A stretch of DNA of 64,000 bases, taken from NCBI RefSeq assembly GCF_031624395.1, contig NZ_JAMQON010000005.1, positions 1-64,000 of the forward strand, written 5' to 3'. The position numbers and the translations under genes are program-made. Every line of letters begins with the position of its first letter. The stretch's first letter is position 1. Source of the DNA: Halomicroarcula saliterrae (GTDB lineage Archaea; Halobacteriota; Halobacteria; Halobacteriales; Haloarculaceae). Below, one piece after another: positions 37,426-45,827 of the stretch. The notes below the pieces were generated by a model that saw only the letters and a list, made by a program, of their open reading frames with translations, was not told the origin of the DNA and searched no databases.

Positions 37426-38112
37426 TCAGGAGGAGAACGCGATGATATCTCGGCCCTTCCAGGCCAGAACGAGGCCGATGAGGCCGATCGAGACGACGGC
37501 CAGAACCGTCACGAGGTTCTCCGCGATCGCCTCTATGATTCCCGGACCGTCCCCGCCCGTCTCGGTGGTGGAGCCGGGCTCTTGCACCTCGAAGTCCTGG
37601 CGGACACCGGAAATCTGCCGGGAGTCCTCGCGGTCGCCCTGGTACCAGATTTCGTAGTCTGCCACGACGGTCACGTCGTCTCCGACGTTCGCCCCATTTG
37701 CGGCGATCTCCGCGTCGATGCTCCGGATTTCGCCCGAGGCAAGGGTGAACTCAGTCGCTAGGATGTCCGTCGCCGACTGGTCCCACGCTGAACCGCCCTC
37801 GAACTGGAACCCCGACTGCGCGAAGGAGTACTGGAGGTCGACGACGACCGTACAGTCCTCGGGGACGTTCTCGCTCACGCGGAAGTTCGCTTCGATGAGG
37901 CCGGCGTTGTCTGCCGTGATGATGTTCTGCGGGGAGGTGATGGAGGTGCGGGCCATCGTCGGCGAACCGTCGCAGTTCGCCGCATCTGCCGCCGTCGCAG
38001 TTGCATCGTTACCCGTTTCCTGTGCTTGGACTGGTCCGACACCGATCGCGAGCACGCTGAACGCCACCAGCCCCGTGATGACGATCGCACGCAGGTTTTC
38101 GTTCTTGGTCAT
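37426..38112 (-). CDS. Exported, C-terminally anchored protein of the JAMM operon
   Basis: This 228-residue protein has an N-terminal signal segment (VITGLVAFSVLAIGVGPVQA) followed by a small beta-rich domain (about 48-180) with a Cys pair (ANCDGS, PEDCTV). A Gly/Thr linker and one C-terminal helix (LVTVLAVVSIGLIGLVLAW) close with a short basic/acidic tail. The domain should face outward. It begins the four-gene unit with JAMM and two helical proteins, suggesting a membrane-spanning pathway. The family is not recognised. Confidence 0.8.
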   Translation of the reverse strand: MTKNENLRAIVITGLVAFSVLAIGVGPVQAQETGNDATATAADAANCDGSPTMARTSITSPQNIITADNAGLIEANFRVSENVPEDCTVVVDLQYSFAQSGFQFEGGSAWDQSATDILATEFTLASGEIRSIDAEIAANGANVGDDVTVVADYEIWYQGDREDSRQISGVRQDFEVQEPGSTTETGGDGPGIIEAIAENLVTVLAVVSIGLIGLVLAWKGRDIIAFSS

Positions 38113-38586
38113 GTTGTCTACCGCTAATTGTATCTAATACAGGCTTTACTATTAAGTCTTTTCCAGTACACGGTTACTTGTTCTATACTTGGTTACTAGC
38201 TTATCATTTATGGCTACCAGTTTTCCGCGGACTGTTCCAGAACCGACACTACCGTACCGCCCGCAGTATCCGAGCCCGACTGTTCCAGCGCGTGGCTCGT
38301 AGATCGCTCCGCTTTTCGAAGCCGTATGGGGCTCGCTCTCGATGCCTCGCGTCCCGAGTCTCGAACTCACACCACTGTTCCGCGCGTTCAACGCCCCCGA
38401 GCCGCTGGAACCGATGGGGAGCGTGACTGCCACTTTCGGCCGCTTGGCCGGCGACGAGGTCGATCGCTATACCGCTGTCGCCGACGAGGGCGGTGAAATA
38501 TGCGCCAGAGCCGCTGCCGAAGGGCTCTGAACGTCCCGACCGTTCCGAGCACTACTGTTAAATATATAAAAACACCATCATATTGT
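38113..38586. other. Divergent region between JAMM operon and DUF302 remnant
   Basis: The minus-strand operon has an AT-rich promoter zone at about 38,125-38,160. On the plus strand, TTAAATATATAAA at 38558-38570 is a strong TATA box 20-odd bases before the DUF302 start. A 62-codon frame at 38342-38530 has no recognisable family. Confidence 0.5.
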
Positions 38587-38730
38587 ATGGGCTATACGAT
38601 GCACGAACCGGTGGGCGGTGAGTTCGACCAGGTGGTCCAGCGGACTTCCGAGGCGCTCGACTCGATGGCAACGGCTGTCCGCGACCGATTCGGCCGGCTG
38701 CTATCGACTGTCGGCAACGAGTCCCGATAA
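38587..38730 (+). pseudogene. DUF302 protein with the middle deleted
   Basis: The 47-residue frame starts like a DUF302 protein (MGYTMHEPVGGEFDQVVQRT) but then jumps to sequence resembling the family's C-terminal helix (MATAVRDRFGRLLSTVGNES). A normal DUF302 domain is about 120 residues, so roughly 70 central residues are missing without loss of frame. The promoter and start are intact. It probably makes no folded DUF302 domain. It sits ten bases before the SHOCT protein, as DUF302 and SHOCT genes often do in haloarchaea. Confidence 0.6.
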
Positions 38731-38739
38731 CCGTTCACA

Positions 38740-39108
38740 ATGTCAACCGACCACACTTCCGACGGCCTGCTCCGCGCCGTCTTGCTCGTCCTCGCGGTCA
38801 TCGTCCTGTTGCCGGTGTTGATGATGGTGTTCGCGATGCCGATGATGGGGATGATGGGCTGGTGGTGGGACGGCGGGATGGCCGGCGGCCTCTCGCCCCT
38901 GTGGGGCATCGGGATGATGCTCGTCTGGGTGCTCGTCCTGGGTGGTATCGGATACCTCCTGTATCGCGGCTTCGCCGGCCGCACAGGCCCGTCGACGACC
39001 ACTGACCCCGCCCTCGAAGAGCTCCGGATAGCGTACGCTCGCGGCGAGCTCTCCGACGAGGAGTTCGAGGAGCGCCGCGCGAAACTCAGTCGCCGGGAGT
39101 CGAACTAG
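38740..39108 (+). CDS. Membrane protein with SHOCT domain
   Basis: This 122-residue protein has two hydrophobic segments (LLRAVLLVLAVIVLLPVLMM and GMMLVWVLVLGGIGYLLYRG) separated by a Met/Gly/Trp-rich loop. It ends with a C-terminal SHOCT helix (LEELRIAYARGELSDEEFEE). SHOCT motifs are short oligomerisation elements. The Met-rich loop would suit copper or another soft metal, but that is speculative. It probably shares the promoter of the DUF302 remnant. Confidence 0.85.
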   Translation: MSTDHTSDGLLRAVLLVLAVIVLLPVLMMVFAMPMMGMMGWWWDGGMAGGLSPLWGIGMMLVWVLVLGGIGYLLYRGFAGRTGPSTTTDPALEELRIAYARGELSDEEFEERRAKLSRRESN

Positions 39109-39211
39109 TCCACGAGCATGCCTCTACGTGTACCGCGCCCGGAATTTTCCGGCGACGTTCTGCCTCGGCCGACGGTCACGGCAAGTCGCCCTGGGAACAA
39201 CCGACAGCTGG

Positions 39212-40201
39212 TCACTGGGGCCACCGGCGTTCGTCGGACTGCAGGAGGCCCGACAGTTGCCGACGGCGGTCGTCCACCGCCGGCAGCGCGTCACGGAACT
39301 CCTCGACACCGACTGTCGGGACGCCCCCGTCACGGACGGCGGAAATCGCTGGCATCGGAGGCGGTTCGTCGGCCGGTTCGACGAACGTCGTGTCGACCGT
39401 GTCGAGATACGAACCGACGCTCGTGCGGGCCTGTCTGATAGCGAGTTCGTTCGGGCGGTGCTGTTCCGGAACACCGAACCGGAGGAGTGTCAGCGTCTCG
39501 TCGAAGACCGTGATGGCCGTCGCCGGGGCTCGCTCGGTGTCAGGCGCGTAGAAATAGTGAAGTATCGGATACGCTTTGTGGTTCGACGTGAGCGTGTTTA
39601 TCTGGGTCGCAATCGTGTTCAGCGGGAGTTCGAGGCCGTGAAACTCTTCCCCGTCCCAACTCGTCACCAGTATCTCGGCACTACGGGGACCGAGCCCCGA
39701 GATACTACTCGCGAGTGACCGCTTCTGCGTGACGGCGTCGAGTACGGAGAGCACGTAGGTGACGCTCAGGGTCACGAAAAGCATCCCACTCGCAGTGGTG
39801 AGCGCCGTGACGACCTGCCACACTCCGTCCCGCGGCGTGAAATCGCCGTTGCCCATCGTGAACACCGAATAGCCGACGAAGTAGAGCCGTTCGGTCCACG
39901 AGATGGGGCCCGCGTTTCGCGTATCGACGAGCGCGTTCTCCGCGGCGGCGAAGACGAACGTCCAGCCGGCCCACAGCAACGTTATCCAGACGACGAGACT
40001 GCCGACGAGAATCACTGGCCCGGCGACCGATAACCACCGTGGACGGTTGCCGGCGACGCCCCGAAACGCGTTCCACGTCCAGCCCATCAGTCGACTCGTC
40101 ATCGGCCCAGCCCCGCCCTCGACCCAGACTGTCGTCCAGAGCAGGTCGCCGACTGCGAGCAGGAGACACAGCGAGCCCAGACCCAGATAGACGTAGTTCA
40201 C
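39212..40201 (-). CDS. Potassium-channel-like two-TM protein
   Basis: This 329-residue protein has an N-terminal helix, a re-entrant pore region and an outer helix (about 105-155), followed by a 165-residue cytoplasmic part without a recognisable RCK domain. The filter region reads FTMGNGDF (Thr115-Asp120) where canonical K+ channels have TVGYGD, so Gly and Asp are kept but Val and Tyr are replaced by Met and Asn. The ion selectivity may differ. It belongs to the ion-channel (Ion_trans_2) group of haloarchaea. It is transcribed alone. Confidence 0.83.
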   Translation of the reverse strand: MNYVYLGLGSLCLLLAVGDLLWTTVWVEGGAGPMTSRLMGWTWNAFRGVAGNRPRWLSVAGPVILVGSLVVWITLLWAGWTFVFAAAENALVDTRNAGPISWTERLYFVGYSVFTMGNGDFTPRDGVWQVVTALTTASGMLFVTLSVTYVLSVLDAVTQKRSLASSISGLGPRSAEILVTSWDGEEFHGLELPLNTIATQINTLTSNHKAYPILHYFYAPDTERAPATAITVFDETLTLLRFGVPEQHRPNELAIRQARTSVGSYLDTVDTTFVEPADEPPPMPAISAVRDGGVPTVGVEEFRDALPAVDDRRRQLSGLLQSDERRWPQ

Positions 40202-40250
40202 TGTCCGCTCTCGTCGCTCTCAGTCGTCACCGGACCGTCCGGCGGTACGC

Positions 40251-40538
40251 TCACTTTCTCGTACTATCGAGTATCTCGACCGCCCGGGAACGCATGTCGG
40301 GGTCGAGAACGTCTCTGTCGACGAGGAACTGGAGCGTATCGTCACACCGAGGCGTCCCCATCGCTTCGAGCGCTTCGTTTCGAAACTGTCTCTCTATGTC
40401 GTGATTCCGGACGAGCGCGGCCAGTTCGTCACATTCGTTGGCTGTTTTGAGCGCGTGAATCGCCTCTATGCGGTCCGCCTCGCTGGCAGTCGAATCGGTC
40501 GCACGGTCGACGTATTCGGTTGGGGTTCGTGAGCTCAT
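40251..40538 (-). CDS. Small HEAT-like repeat protein
   Basis: This 95-residue soluble acidic protein has helical pairs typical of HEAT/PBS repeats (SEADRIEAIHALKTANECDE, RQFRNEALEAMGTPRCDDTL, DMRSRAVEILDST). It resembles short haloarchaeal HEAT-repeat proteins that mediate protein contacts. I chose the ATG at 40538 (MSSRTPTEYVDRAT) because upstream residues look non-coding. It lies 49 bases after the channel gene's start on the same strand and may be co-transcribed with it. Confidence 0.7.
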   Translation of the reverse strand: MSSRTPTEYVDRATDSTASEADRIEAIHALKTANECDELAALVRNHDIERQFRNEALEAMGTPRCDDTLQFLVDRDVLDPDMRSRAVEILDSTRK

Positions 40539-40622
40539 GGTTTCGGTGGGGGTCGCGTGGATGGATGAGAACGGCCTGTTCGACATCGTGGGCTCCGCTG
40601 ACCTCGAGGGACCGACAGTGTC

Positions 40623-40886
40623 TCACCCGGGGCAGGCCGAGCGGATGGCGTTCGGTACGTCGTCACACGGCGCGGCGACGCGCGCACTCTCGCCCGCCAG
40701 ATGCGCGAAGACGTCGTCCAGCGTGAGGATACCGACGAGTTCGCCTTTCTCGCCGACCGGCGCACGTTCGTCGACGACGACTACGCTCCCGACGGCCCGA
40801 TCGAACATCGTCTCGGCGCTCTCCCGGACGGGAGCGTCTCGGCCGACACTGGCAACGCCCTCCCGGACGAGCTGTTCCACCCGCAT
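40623..40886 (-). pseudogene. CBS-domain protein with internal deletion
   Basis: The 87-residue frame begins like a two-CBS haloarchaeal protein (MRVEQLVREGVASVGRDAPV, then SVVVVDERAPVG). It continues directly with what is normally the end of the second CBS motif (EKGELVGILTLDDVFAHLAG). A full protein has about 135 residues and a regulatory adenosyl-ligand site made by both motifs. The join lies where the two motifs share VVDE-like sequence, so recombination between them is a simple explanation. The frame is open, so a short product may still be made. Confidence 0.55.
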
Positions 40887-41089
40887 CCGGAGGTCGGACC
40901 GATTCGATCCCGTGACGAAGCGTTCGCGCGGGAGCCTCAAAAAGTGTAGCTACAGATAAATATCTGCTCCTGTTCTCGCGACGTGGGTCAGCTCCCGGCC
41001 ACCGAGTTGTGGCGGTGACTAGACGGCGACCAACGTGTACGACCTCTGCATAAAGTCGCTTTTGTCGCAGGCGCCAACTTCTCTCCGGG

Positions 41090-41254
41090 ATGAACACTGA
41101 CACAGAGACAGTCGAAAGCTACGTGATGGACGTGGGCTGTATCAGGAAGACCGCGCGGGACGAACTGCTAGAACAGGCCCGAGTCCACACCCGAGACTGT
41201 GCGCCGCGGGCGCCCTCTACTGTCTGTGCAATCGCACACGAACAGCGGCGTTGA
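41090..41254 (+). CDS. Small conserved-type protein, probably truncated
   Basis: This 54-residue frame starts MNTDTETVESYVMDVGCIRK and continues TARDELLEQARVHTRDCA, which resembles the N-terminus of a haloarchaeal hypothetical family of around 100 residues (YVxDxGCxRKxxxDELLxxARxHTxxCA). After Cys37 the sequence turns Arg/Pro/Ala-rich and stops, so the rest of the domain seems lost. The comparison is from memory of the family and should be checked. Confidence 0.45.
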   Translation: MNTDTETVESYVMDVGCIRKTARDELLEQARVHTRDCAPRAPSTVCAIAHEQRR

Positions 41255-41335
41255 ACTAACGCAGTCCTCGCATCAAATTACGATACCGGCCGAACATTGA
41301 TATACAGTATTCCACAAGGCTAACCTGATTAGTCA

Positions 41336-43939
41336 ATGGGTGTGAAACGACAGTTGGGTGGGGGCACGCTAGCAAAATTACTGCTGGTCGTCTGTGTTCT
41401 GGGGCTCGTCGGTATCGCTGCAGAACCCGTTGCGGCGTCGAATCACGGCTGCTTCGCCGTCTTCACCGAAGACGGGGACGGTGACGATGCGTCTACGTAC
41501 GTGTATCTCGAGTCGATAGATGGCGACTATTCCACCGGGAGTGAAACGACGGACGACAGCTCTTGCAGTCGGGACGGAACGAGCGAAGACAGCTACGACG
41601 GGTATATTTTCGACGTTCCCTCTGACGATTATTACCTGCAGATCTACGGGGACGACTCGAACCACTTCTGGGGACTCTACGAAGTGTACGTCTCAGAAGA
41701 GGGGGTCGTCACCAGCAACACCGAAATTCTGGACCGCGGTGCGGTCTATGCGACAGACGCCGACGTTTCTTCCTCTCGTGACACGACTCGATTCCAACCC
41801 GGAGAGACTGCGACGCTAGATCTGGACGTCTACAACGGGCAACCGTCCGGCTCGAACGACATCGAGGTCGAAGTGTTTGTCCACGACCCGTCCGAGTCCC
41901 CGTCTGCCGCTACGGAAACGTATACTTACGACGTGTCCGCGGAGGACAGCGAGACGTTCACTCCGGAGTTCACTGCGCCCGACGACGAGGGCGAATACGA
42001 GGTGACGGTGAAAATACGGACCGACACAGTTCGCGGGTATTTCCTCTCTGACGAGGTCACCGCGGAGACGATCGACGTAGAGGCGTTTGAGCCGCCCGAA
42101 ATCGACAGCAGTACGCCGAGCGACAGTGCTGTCACAGTTACGGGAGACGACGCGACGACGTTTTCCGTTTCGGCGAGTGACCCGGACACAGCGACCAGTT
42201 CGCTCACGCACACGTGGTACGTCGACGGTCGGGAAGTCACGACGGGAGAGCGCTTCAGATTCGACGCGGGTGACTACCGTGGCGGCGAGCGCGATGTCGA
42301 AGTCGTCGTTTCAGACGGCACAACCGAGACGCGAGACGTCTCCGAGTCCTGGACTGTCGAGGTGGTCGAGGCCCCATCTATCGAGACGGTAACTCCGGGC
42401 AATTCCGAAGTCGATACCGGCTCCGAGGTCACGTTCAGTGCCGATGCGACTGATCCGGGTGGCTACACGCCGCTGCGTTACGAGTGGCGGATAGATGGAC
42501 GAACGTACGAGGGGTCGGACGTCTCTCGAACGTTTACGTCGTCCGGGGAAGTGCGGGCCGAGGTTACGGTCACGAATTCCCAGGGCGTCTCGACGACTCA
42601 ATCGTTCGACATCGACGTCGAAGCCGTGGAACCGCGAATCGACGACGTGACCGGCGGTGGGGCCGAAATCACTGCCGGCGAATCAGTCACGCTGTCGGCC
42701 ACTGCCTCTGACCCGGCCGGCCGAGACGTCGGCATGTCTTACAGCTGGACCGTCCTCGGCGACACCTACGACGGTTCGTCCGTCACCGTCTCGCCGAGAG
42801 AGGTCGGCCAACACGACATCGAACTGGTGGTGACCAACGAGTACGGAACGGAAACGACCCAGCGGACGACGATTACAGTCACCAACGAGCGGCCGGCACT
42901 CTCAGCAGCGGGTTCGCCGGACCGGAGCCTGACCGCTGGACAGTCAGAGCGTTTCACCGTTTCGGTCGCGGACAGCGACGCCTCGGATACAGAACTGCAA
43001 CTGAGCGTCAACGGAGCGGTCGTGAGTGAACGGCGTCTCTCCCAGCAGCGCGCTGAGGCGACTTTTTCACACCGGTTCAGTACGCCCGGCGAGTACTCTA
43101 TCGAAATCACTGCCACCGACGGAAACGGGGCCTCCGCTACTGTCGGCTGGGAGGCCGACGTCGCCAGCCGACCACCGGAGTTCCGGAACTGGGACCCGGA
43201 GACGTCGAGGTTGTCCGCATTAACCGGTGATACGCTCACGTTCGACGTGGACGCCTCCGACCCCGACGGTCAGCTTGTCGGGTACCAGTGGTATATCGAC
43301 GACAGCTACGCGGGCAGCGGCCAGACGTTCACTCGACAGTTCGACCGACACGGTCAGTACACTGTCACCGTCGTCGCCAGCGACGCGGACAACGCGAGTC
43401 GCGAACGCAGCTGGGACGTGACCGTCAACAGTTTCAATCAGGAGCCGCGTATCGACGACCAAATCAGCGCGGTTCGCCTGGATCGAAACAGCTCGACCGA
43501 ATTCGCCACGGTGTCGCTGTTGAACCCGAGCGTGAACGATAGAACGGCGAAGGTCGAAGTTATCGTCCGTCCCCCGGACGGTCTGTCCGTGACCTCGGCC
43601 GAGAACGTCCAATCCGGGAACCCATCGCAGTACCGTGTCTCCGGCCGGGCCGCTCCCGGGGCGAGTACGAGCCTCACGCTGGGACTGCTGCTGGAGGACG
43701 CTTCGATGCTCGGCCGCACCGTCGGTGTCGACTACTCCGTGATTTACTACCCCGAAGGGCAACGTGCCGACAGCGTCGTACTGGACAACTCCACACGGGA
43801 GATCGCGATAGGGAACCAGGAGACGGCGACGTCGAGCGCGGGTCGACCCACCAGTGGGTCGGGCGACGGATTTACCGTGCTGACCGCTCTGGCCGGGAGC
43901 GTGCTCTCCGCCTGGCTCCTCTCACGTCGACGGGAGTGA
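41336..43939 (+). CDS. PKD-repeat surface glycoprotein with archaeosortase-like tail
   Basis: This 867-residue exported protein has an N-terminal signal (LLLVVCVLGLVGIAAEPVAA), an N-terminal domain with several Cys, and at least four Ig/PKD-like repeats between about 250 and 695 (each with YxWxxDG or YSWTVLG and a closing V-T-V strand). A further beta domain and a Ser/Thr linker lead to a C-terminal tripartite signal (SGSGDGFTVLTALAGSVLSAWLLSRRRE). The tail resembles PGF-CTERM substrates of archaeosortase A but has Asp in place of Pro. A TATA-like TGATATACAG lies about 33 bases upstream of the start. It probably decorates the S-layer. Confidence 0.88.
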   Translation: MGVKRQLGGGTLAKLLLVVCVLGLVGIAAEPVAASNHGCFAVFTEDGDGDDASTYVYLESIDGDYSTGSETTDDSSCSRDGTSEDSYDGYIFDVPSDDYYLQIYGDDSNHFWGLYEVYVSEEGVVTSNTEILDRGAVYATDADVSSSRDTTRFQPGETATLDLDVYNGQPSGSNDIEVEVFVHDPSESPSAATETYTYDVSAEDSETFTPEFTAPDDEGEYEVTVKIRTDTVRGYFLSDEVTAETIDVEAFEPPEIDSSTPSDSAVTVTGDDATTFSVSASDPDTATSSLTHTWYVDGREVTTGERFRFDAGDYRGGERDVEVVVSDGTTETRDVSESWTVEVVEAPSIETVTPGNSEVDTGSEVTFSADATDPGGYTPLRYEWRIDGRTYEGSDVSRTFTSSGEVRAEVTVTNSQGVSTTQSFDIDVEAVEPRIDDVTGGGAEITAGESVTLSATASDPAGRDVGMSYSWTVLGDTYDGSSVTVSPREVGQHDIELVVTNEYGTETTQRTTITVTNERPALSAAGSPDRSLTAGQSERFTVSVADSDASDTELQLSVNGAVVSERRLSQQRAEATFSHRFSTPGEYSIEITATDGNGASATVGWEADVASRPPEFRNWDPETSRLSALTGDTLTFDVDASDPDGQLVGYQWYIDDSYAGSGQTFTRQFDRHGQYTVTVVASDADNASRERSWDVTVNSFNQEPRIDDQISAVRLDRNSSTEFATVSLLNPSVNDRTAKVEVIVRPPDGLSVTSAENVQSGNPSQYRVSGRAAPGASTSLTLGLLLEDASMLGRTVGVDYSVIYYPEGQRADSVVLDNSTREIAIGNQETATSSAGRPTSGSGDGFTVLTALAGSVLSAWLLSRRRE

Positions 43940-43986
43940 GTTCTATGCCAGCGCTGTTCCGGCCGGAGTAGGTTTGTTCACCGAGC

Positions 43987-44619
43987 ATGTTCTCATCTCT
44001 CTACCGTCGCGGTCTACAACTCGTAGACGTCTGCCGGATACTCGCGAGTATCCTGTCGATACCGGGGACAGTCCTCCACGAGACCGCTCACGCCTGCGGG
44101 TGCGTGCTGACCGGCACGGAAATCATCGAGATCCAGTTCTGGCAGTGGCAGAACTATCTGGACTGGGAGGCCACGGAACAGCCCTCGGGTACCGTCTGGC
44201 ACGCCAGCCCGGAAAAACCGTGGCACGGTGTCGTGATATCCTCGGCCCCGGTGGCCCTCTGTTTCAGTTGTGGCGTTCTGGTGTTCGGAATCGCGGACCT
44301 ATTGGCGTTTCCGTCCTCGCTGGTTCCAGTTTACCTCGCTAGCGTGTTCGTATTTCATATGCAGTTGAGCGGGAGTGACGTCCGGAATATCGAACGCCAC
44401 ACCGCCGACCTGTCCGGACTCGAAGCGGTGATTCGGGACGCTTTCGTCCGCCTGTCCCGGAGCCACTGGCTTCCGTTGGTCTGCATCGCGACCGGCGTCG
44501 TGCTGCTTTTCGACCTCCCGCTCTGGCTCGTGGGCCCGGTTCTCGCCTCCCAGCTACTCGTGGCCGGCTTGTTCGCGCTGTACGACTGGGTAGCGGATTC
44601 GAGTCGCGTAGCTCAATAA
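43987..44619 (+). CDS. HExxH membrane protein, M50-like
   Basis: This 210-residue protein has about five hydrophobic segments. Near its N-terminus, within or next to a helix, it carries HETAH (His31-Glu32-His35; IPGTVLHETAHACGCVLTG), the signature of gluzincin and M50-type membrane proteases. A candidate third metal ligand is not certain; the LSGSD segment at about 127-131 is one possibility. It follows the PKD protein closely on the same strand, so they may be one transcript, but no functional link is evident. Confidence 0.7.
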   Translation: MFSSLYRRGLQLVDVCRILASILSIPGTVLHETAHACGCVLTGTEIIEIQFWQWQNYLDWEATEQPSGTVWHASPEKPWHGVVISSAPVALCFSCGVLVFGIADLLAFPSSLVPVYLASVFVFHMQLSGSDVRNIERHTADLSGLEAVIRDAFVRLSRSHWLPLVCIATGVVLLFDLPLWLVGPVLASQLLVAGLFALYDWVADSSRVAQ

Positions 44620-44692
44620 CGCCCTGTAGTTGTGCCCGCTCACGATACACAATAGCCCGAAACATTTTGTCCGCGTATAGACACCACTTCGT

Positions 44693-45046
44693 ATGCGAGC
44701 AATCACGTTACTCGTCGTCTGCACCGTCCTCGTCGCCGGGTGTAGTGGATTCGGCGGGACGGACCCCGCGACTCCGGACACGGACGACCCGCTCACAGAA
44801 CCGTCGACGGAAGGCAGTGAAACTCCCGAGCAATCGGAGACGGCGGAGACGTATTCCGGTGGAGAGACCCCACCCGGGCCACCCGCCCCGCCTGATTCCT
44901 CCGGCAGAGTCGACGCATCCGCCGAGGAGTACGAGTGGTCGGATTCGACGCCACAGTTTATCGCTGCAAACCAGTCCGCACAGGAGTACTGCACCTCCGA
45001 CTCGGTGAGCCCAGAGAACTACGACGAGTACTGTACCACCGTTTAG
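44693..45046 (+). CDS. Small secreted lipoprotein
   Basis: This 117-residue protein has an N-terminal hydrophobic segment and a lipobox LVAGC (lipidated Cys17), then a Glu/Thr/Pro-rich low-complexity mature region with two Cys near the C-terminus (EYCTSD, EYCTTV). It is anchored outside the cell and probably glycosylated. No domain is recognised. Confidence 0.75.
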   Translation: MRAITLLVVCTVLVAGCSGFGGTDPATPDTDDPLTEPSTEGSETPEQSETAETYSGGETPPGPPAPPDSSGRVDASAEEYEWSDSTPQFIAANQSAQEYCTSDSVSPENYDEYCTTV

Positions 45047-45800
45047 CGGCCGAAAATCATCGGCGACAACTGCGCTCACACCGACGAGTACGCGACGAAC
45101 CGAAGAATCCGGGCGGGGTCAGGGCCCGGTTCGAACGGACTTCGGGCTGGTCCCCCCCACCCCGGCTCGGGCTGGAGGCCTGCGGGGACCATGGCCCATC
45201 GGGACAGTGGTGTCGGTCGCGCAATAGGCTTTGTGGTGTCAACTGTCTGGGGAGAACGCGGTCCCGACCGGCGGAAGGGCTCTTGCACGTCGGTGTCGAC
45301 GTGTGGCCGGGTTGACCCGGGGACCCAGCCGTACATGTACGGGACAGGGGGGCCGAGTGATACTGGCAACCAGCCTCCAGGGGGCGTGCTGGGCCCCTGT
45401 CCCAGTTGGGCCTATCGCGGCCCCACCACCTTACTATGTGGTTGCTAAGTGGCGGTGATGATGGTCCGCGCCGTCGTCACTACTGCCGCCGCGTGGCGGC
45501 CGCACACCCCCTCGACGATTCGAGGTTTGCAGCGATGCCGAACTCACCTTCGGGATAGAGCAGGGAAGACGCCGCTCTGGTTACCTGTTTTGCCTCGCTT
45601 GTCTCGACCATATCGACCCAACGACCGCGAAAATAATCGTCGCTGGCTGCTTCAGCAACTACTGTACAGCCGTGGGTTTTCGCCTCCCACTTTTTATAAG
45701 CTAAACTTCTTCAGCCACACGGTCAACACAGCCCGCTGGTTCGAAAACGTCCTACGTGCTGACTACTACACATGAGCTATCTGGAATTATCGAAACATTA
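45047..45800. other. Long GC-rich, then AT-rich, intergenic region
   Basis: About 650 bases of very GC-rich, hairpin-rich sequence are followed from about 45,690 by AT-rich sequence leading into the ABC gene promoter. No frame gives an acidic protein. I compared it by eye with SRP RNA, RNase P RNA and tRNA consensus motifs and found no match. It marks the sharp composition boundary with the lanthipeptide island. Confidence 0.4.
45329..45403 (+). ncRNA. Candidate structured RNA
   Basis: A 14-base perfect palindrome (CCGTACATGTACGG, 45329-45342) adjoins a 10-base perfect stem (GGGACAGGGG 45341-45350 with CCCCTGTCCC 45394-45403). Its loop contains a smaller CTGG-CAA-CCAG hairpin. The strand is a guess. 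It may be an RNA, a mobile-element end or chance in GC-rich DNA. Confidence 0.25.
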
Positions 45801-45827
45801 TTTTTATATCAAGTTATAAAGAATAAT

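Noticed and set aside
45047-45700. SRP RNA, RNase P RNA or tRNA in the GC-rich region
   Set aside because: I looked for the SRP helix 8 core, the RNase P conserved regions and tRNA T-arm/anticodon pattern and found none. Only generic stems are present.
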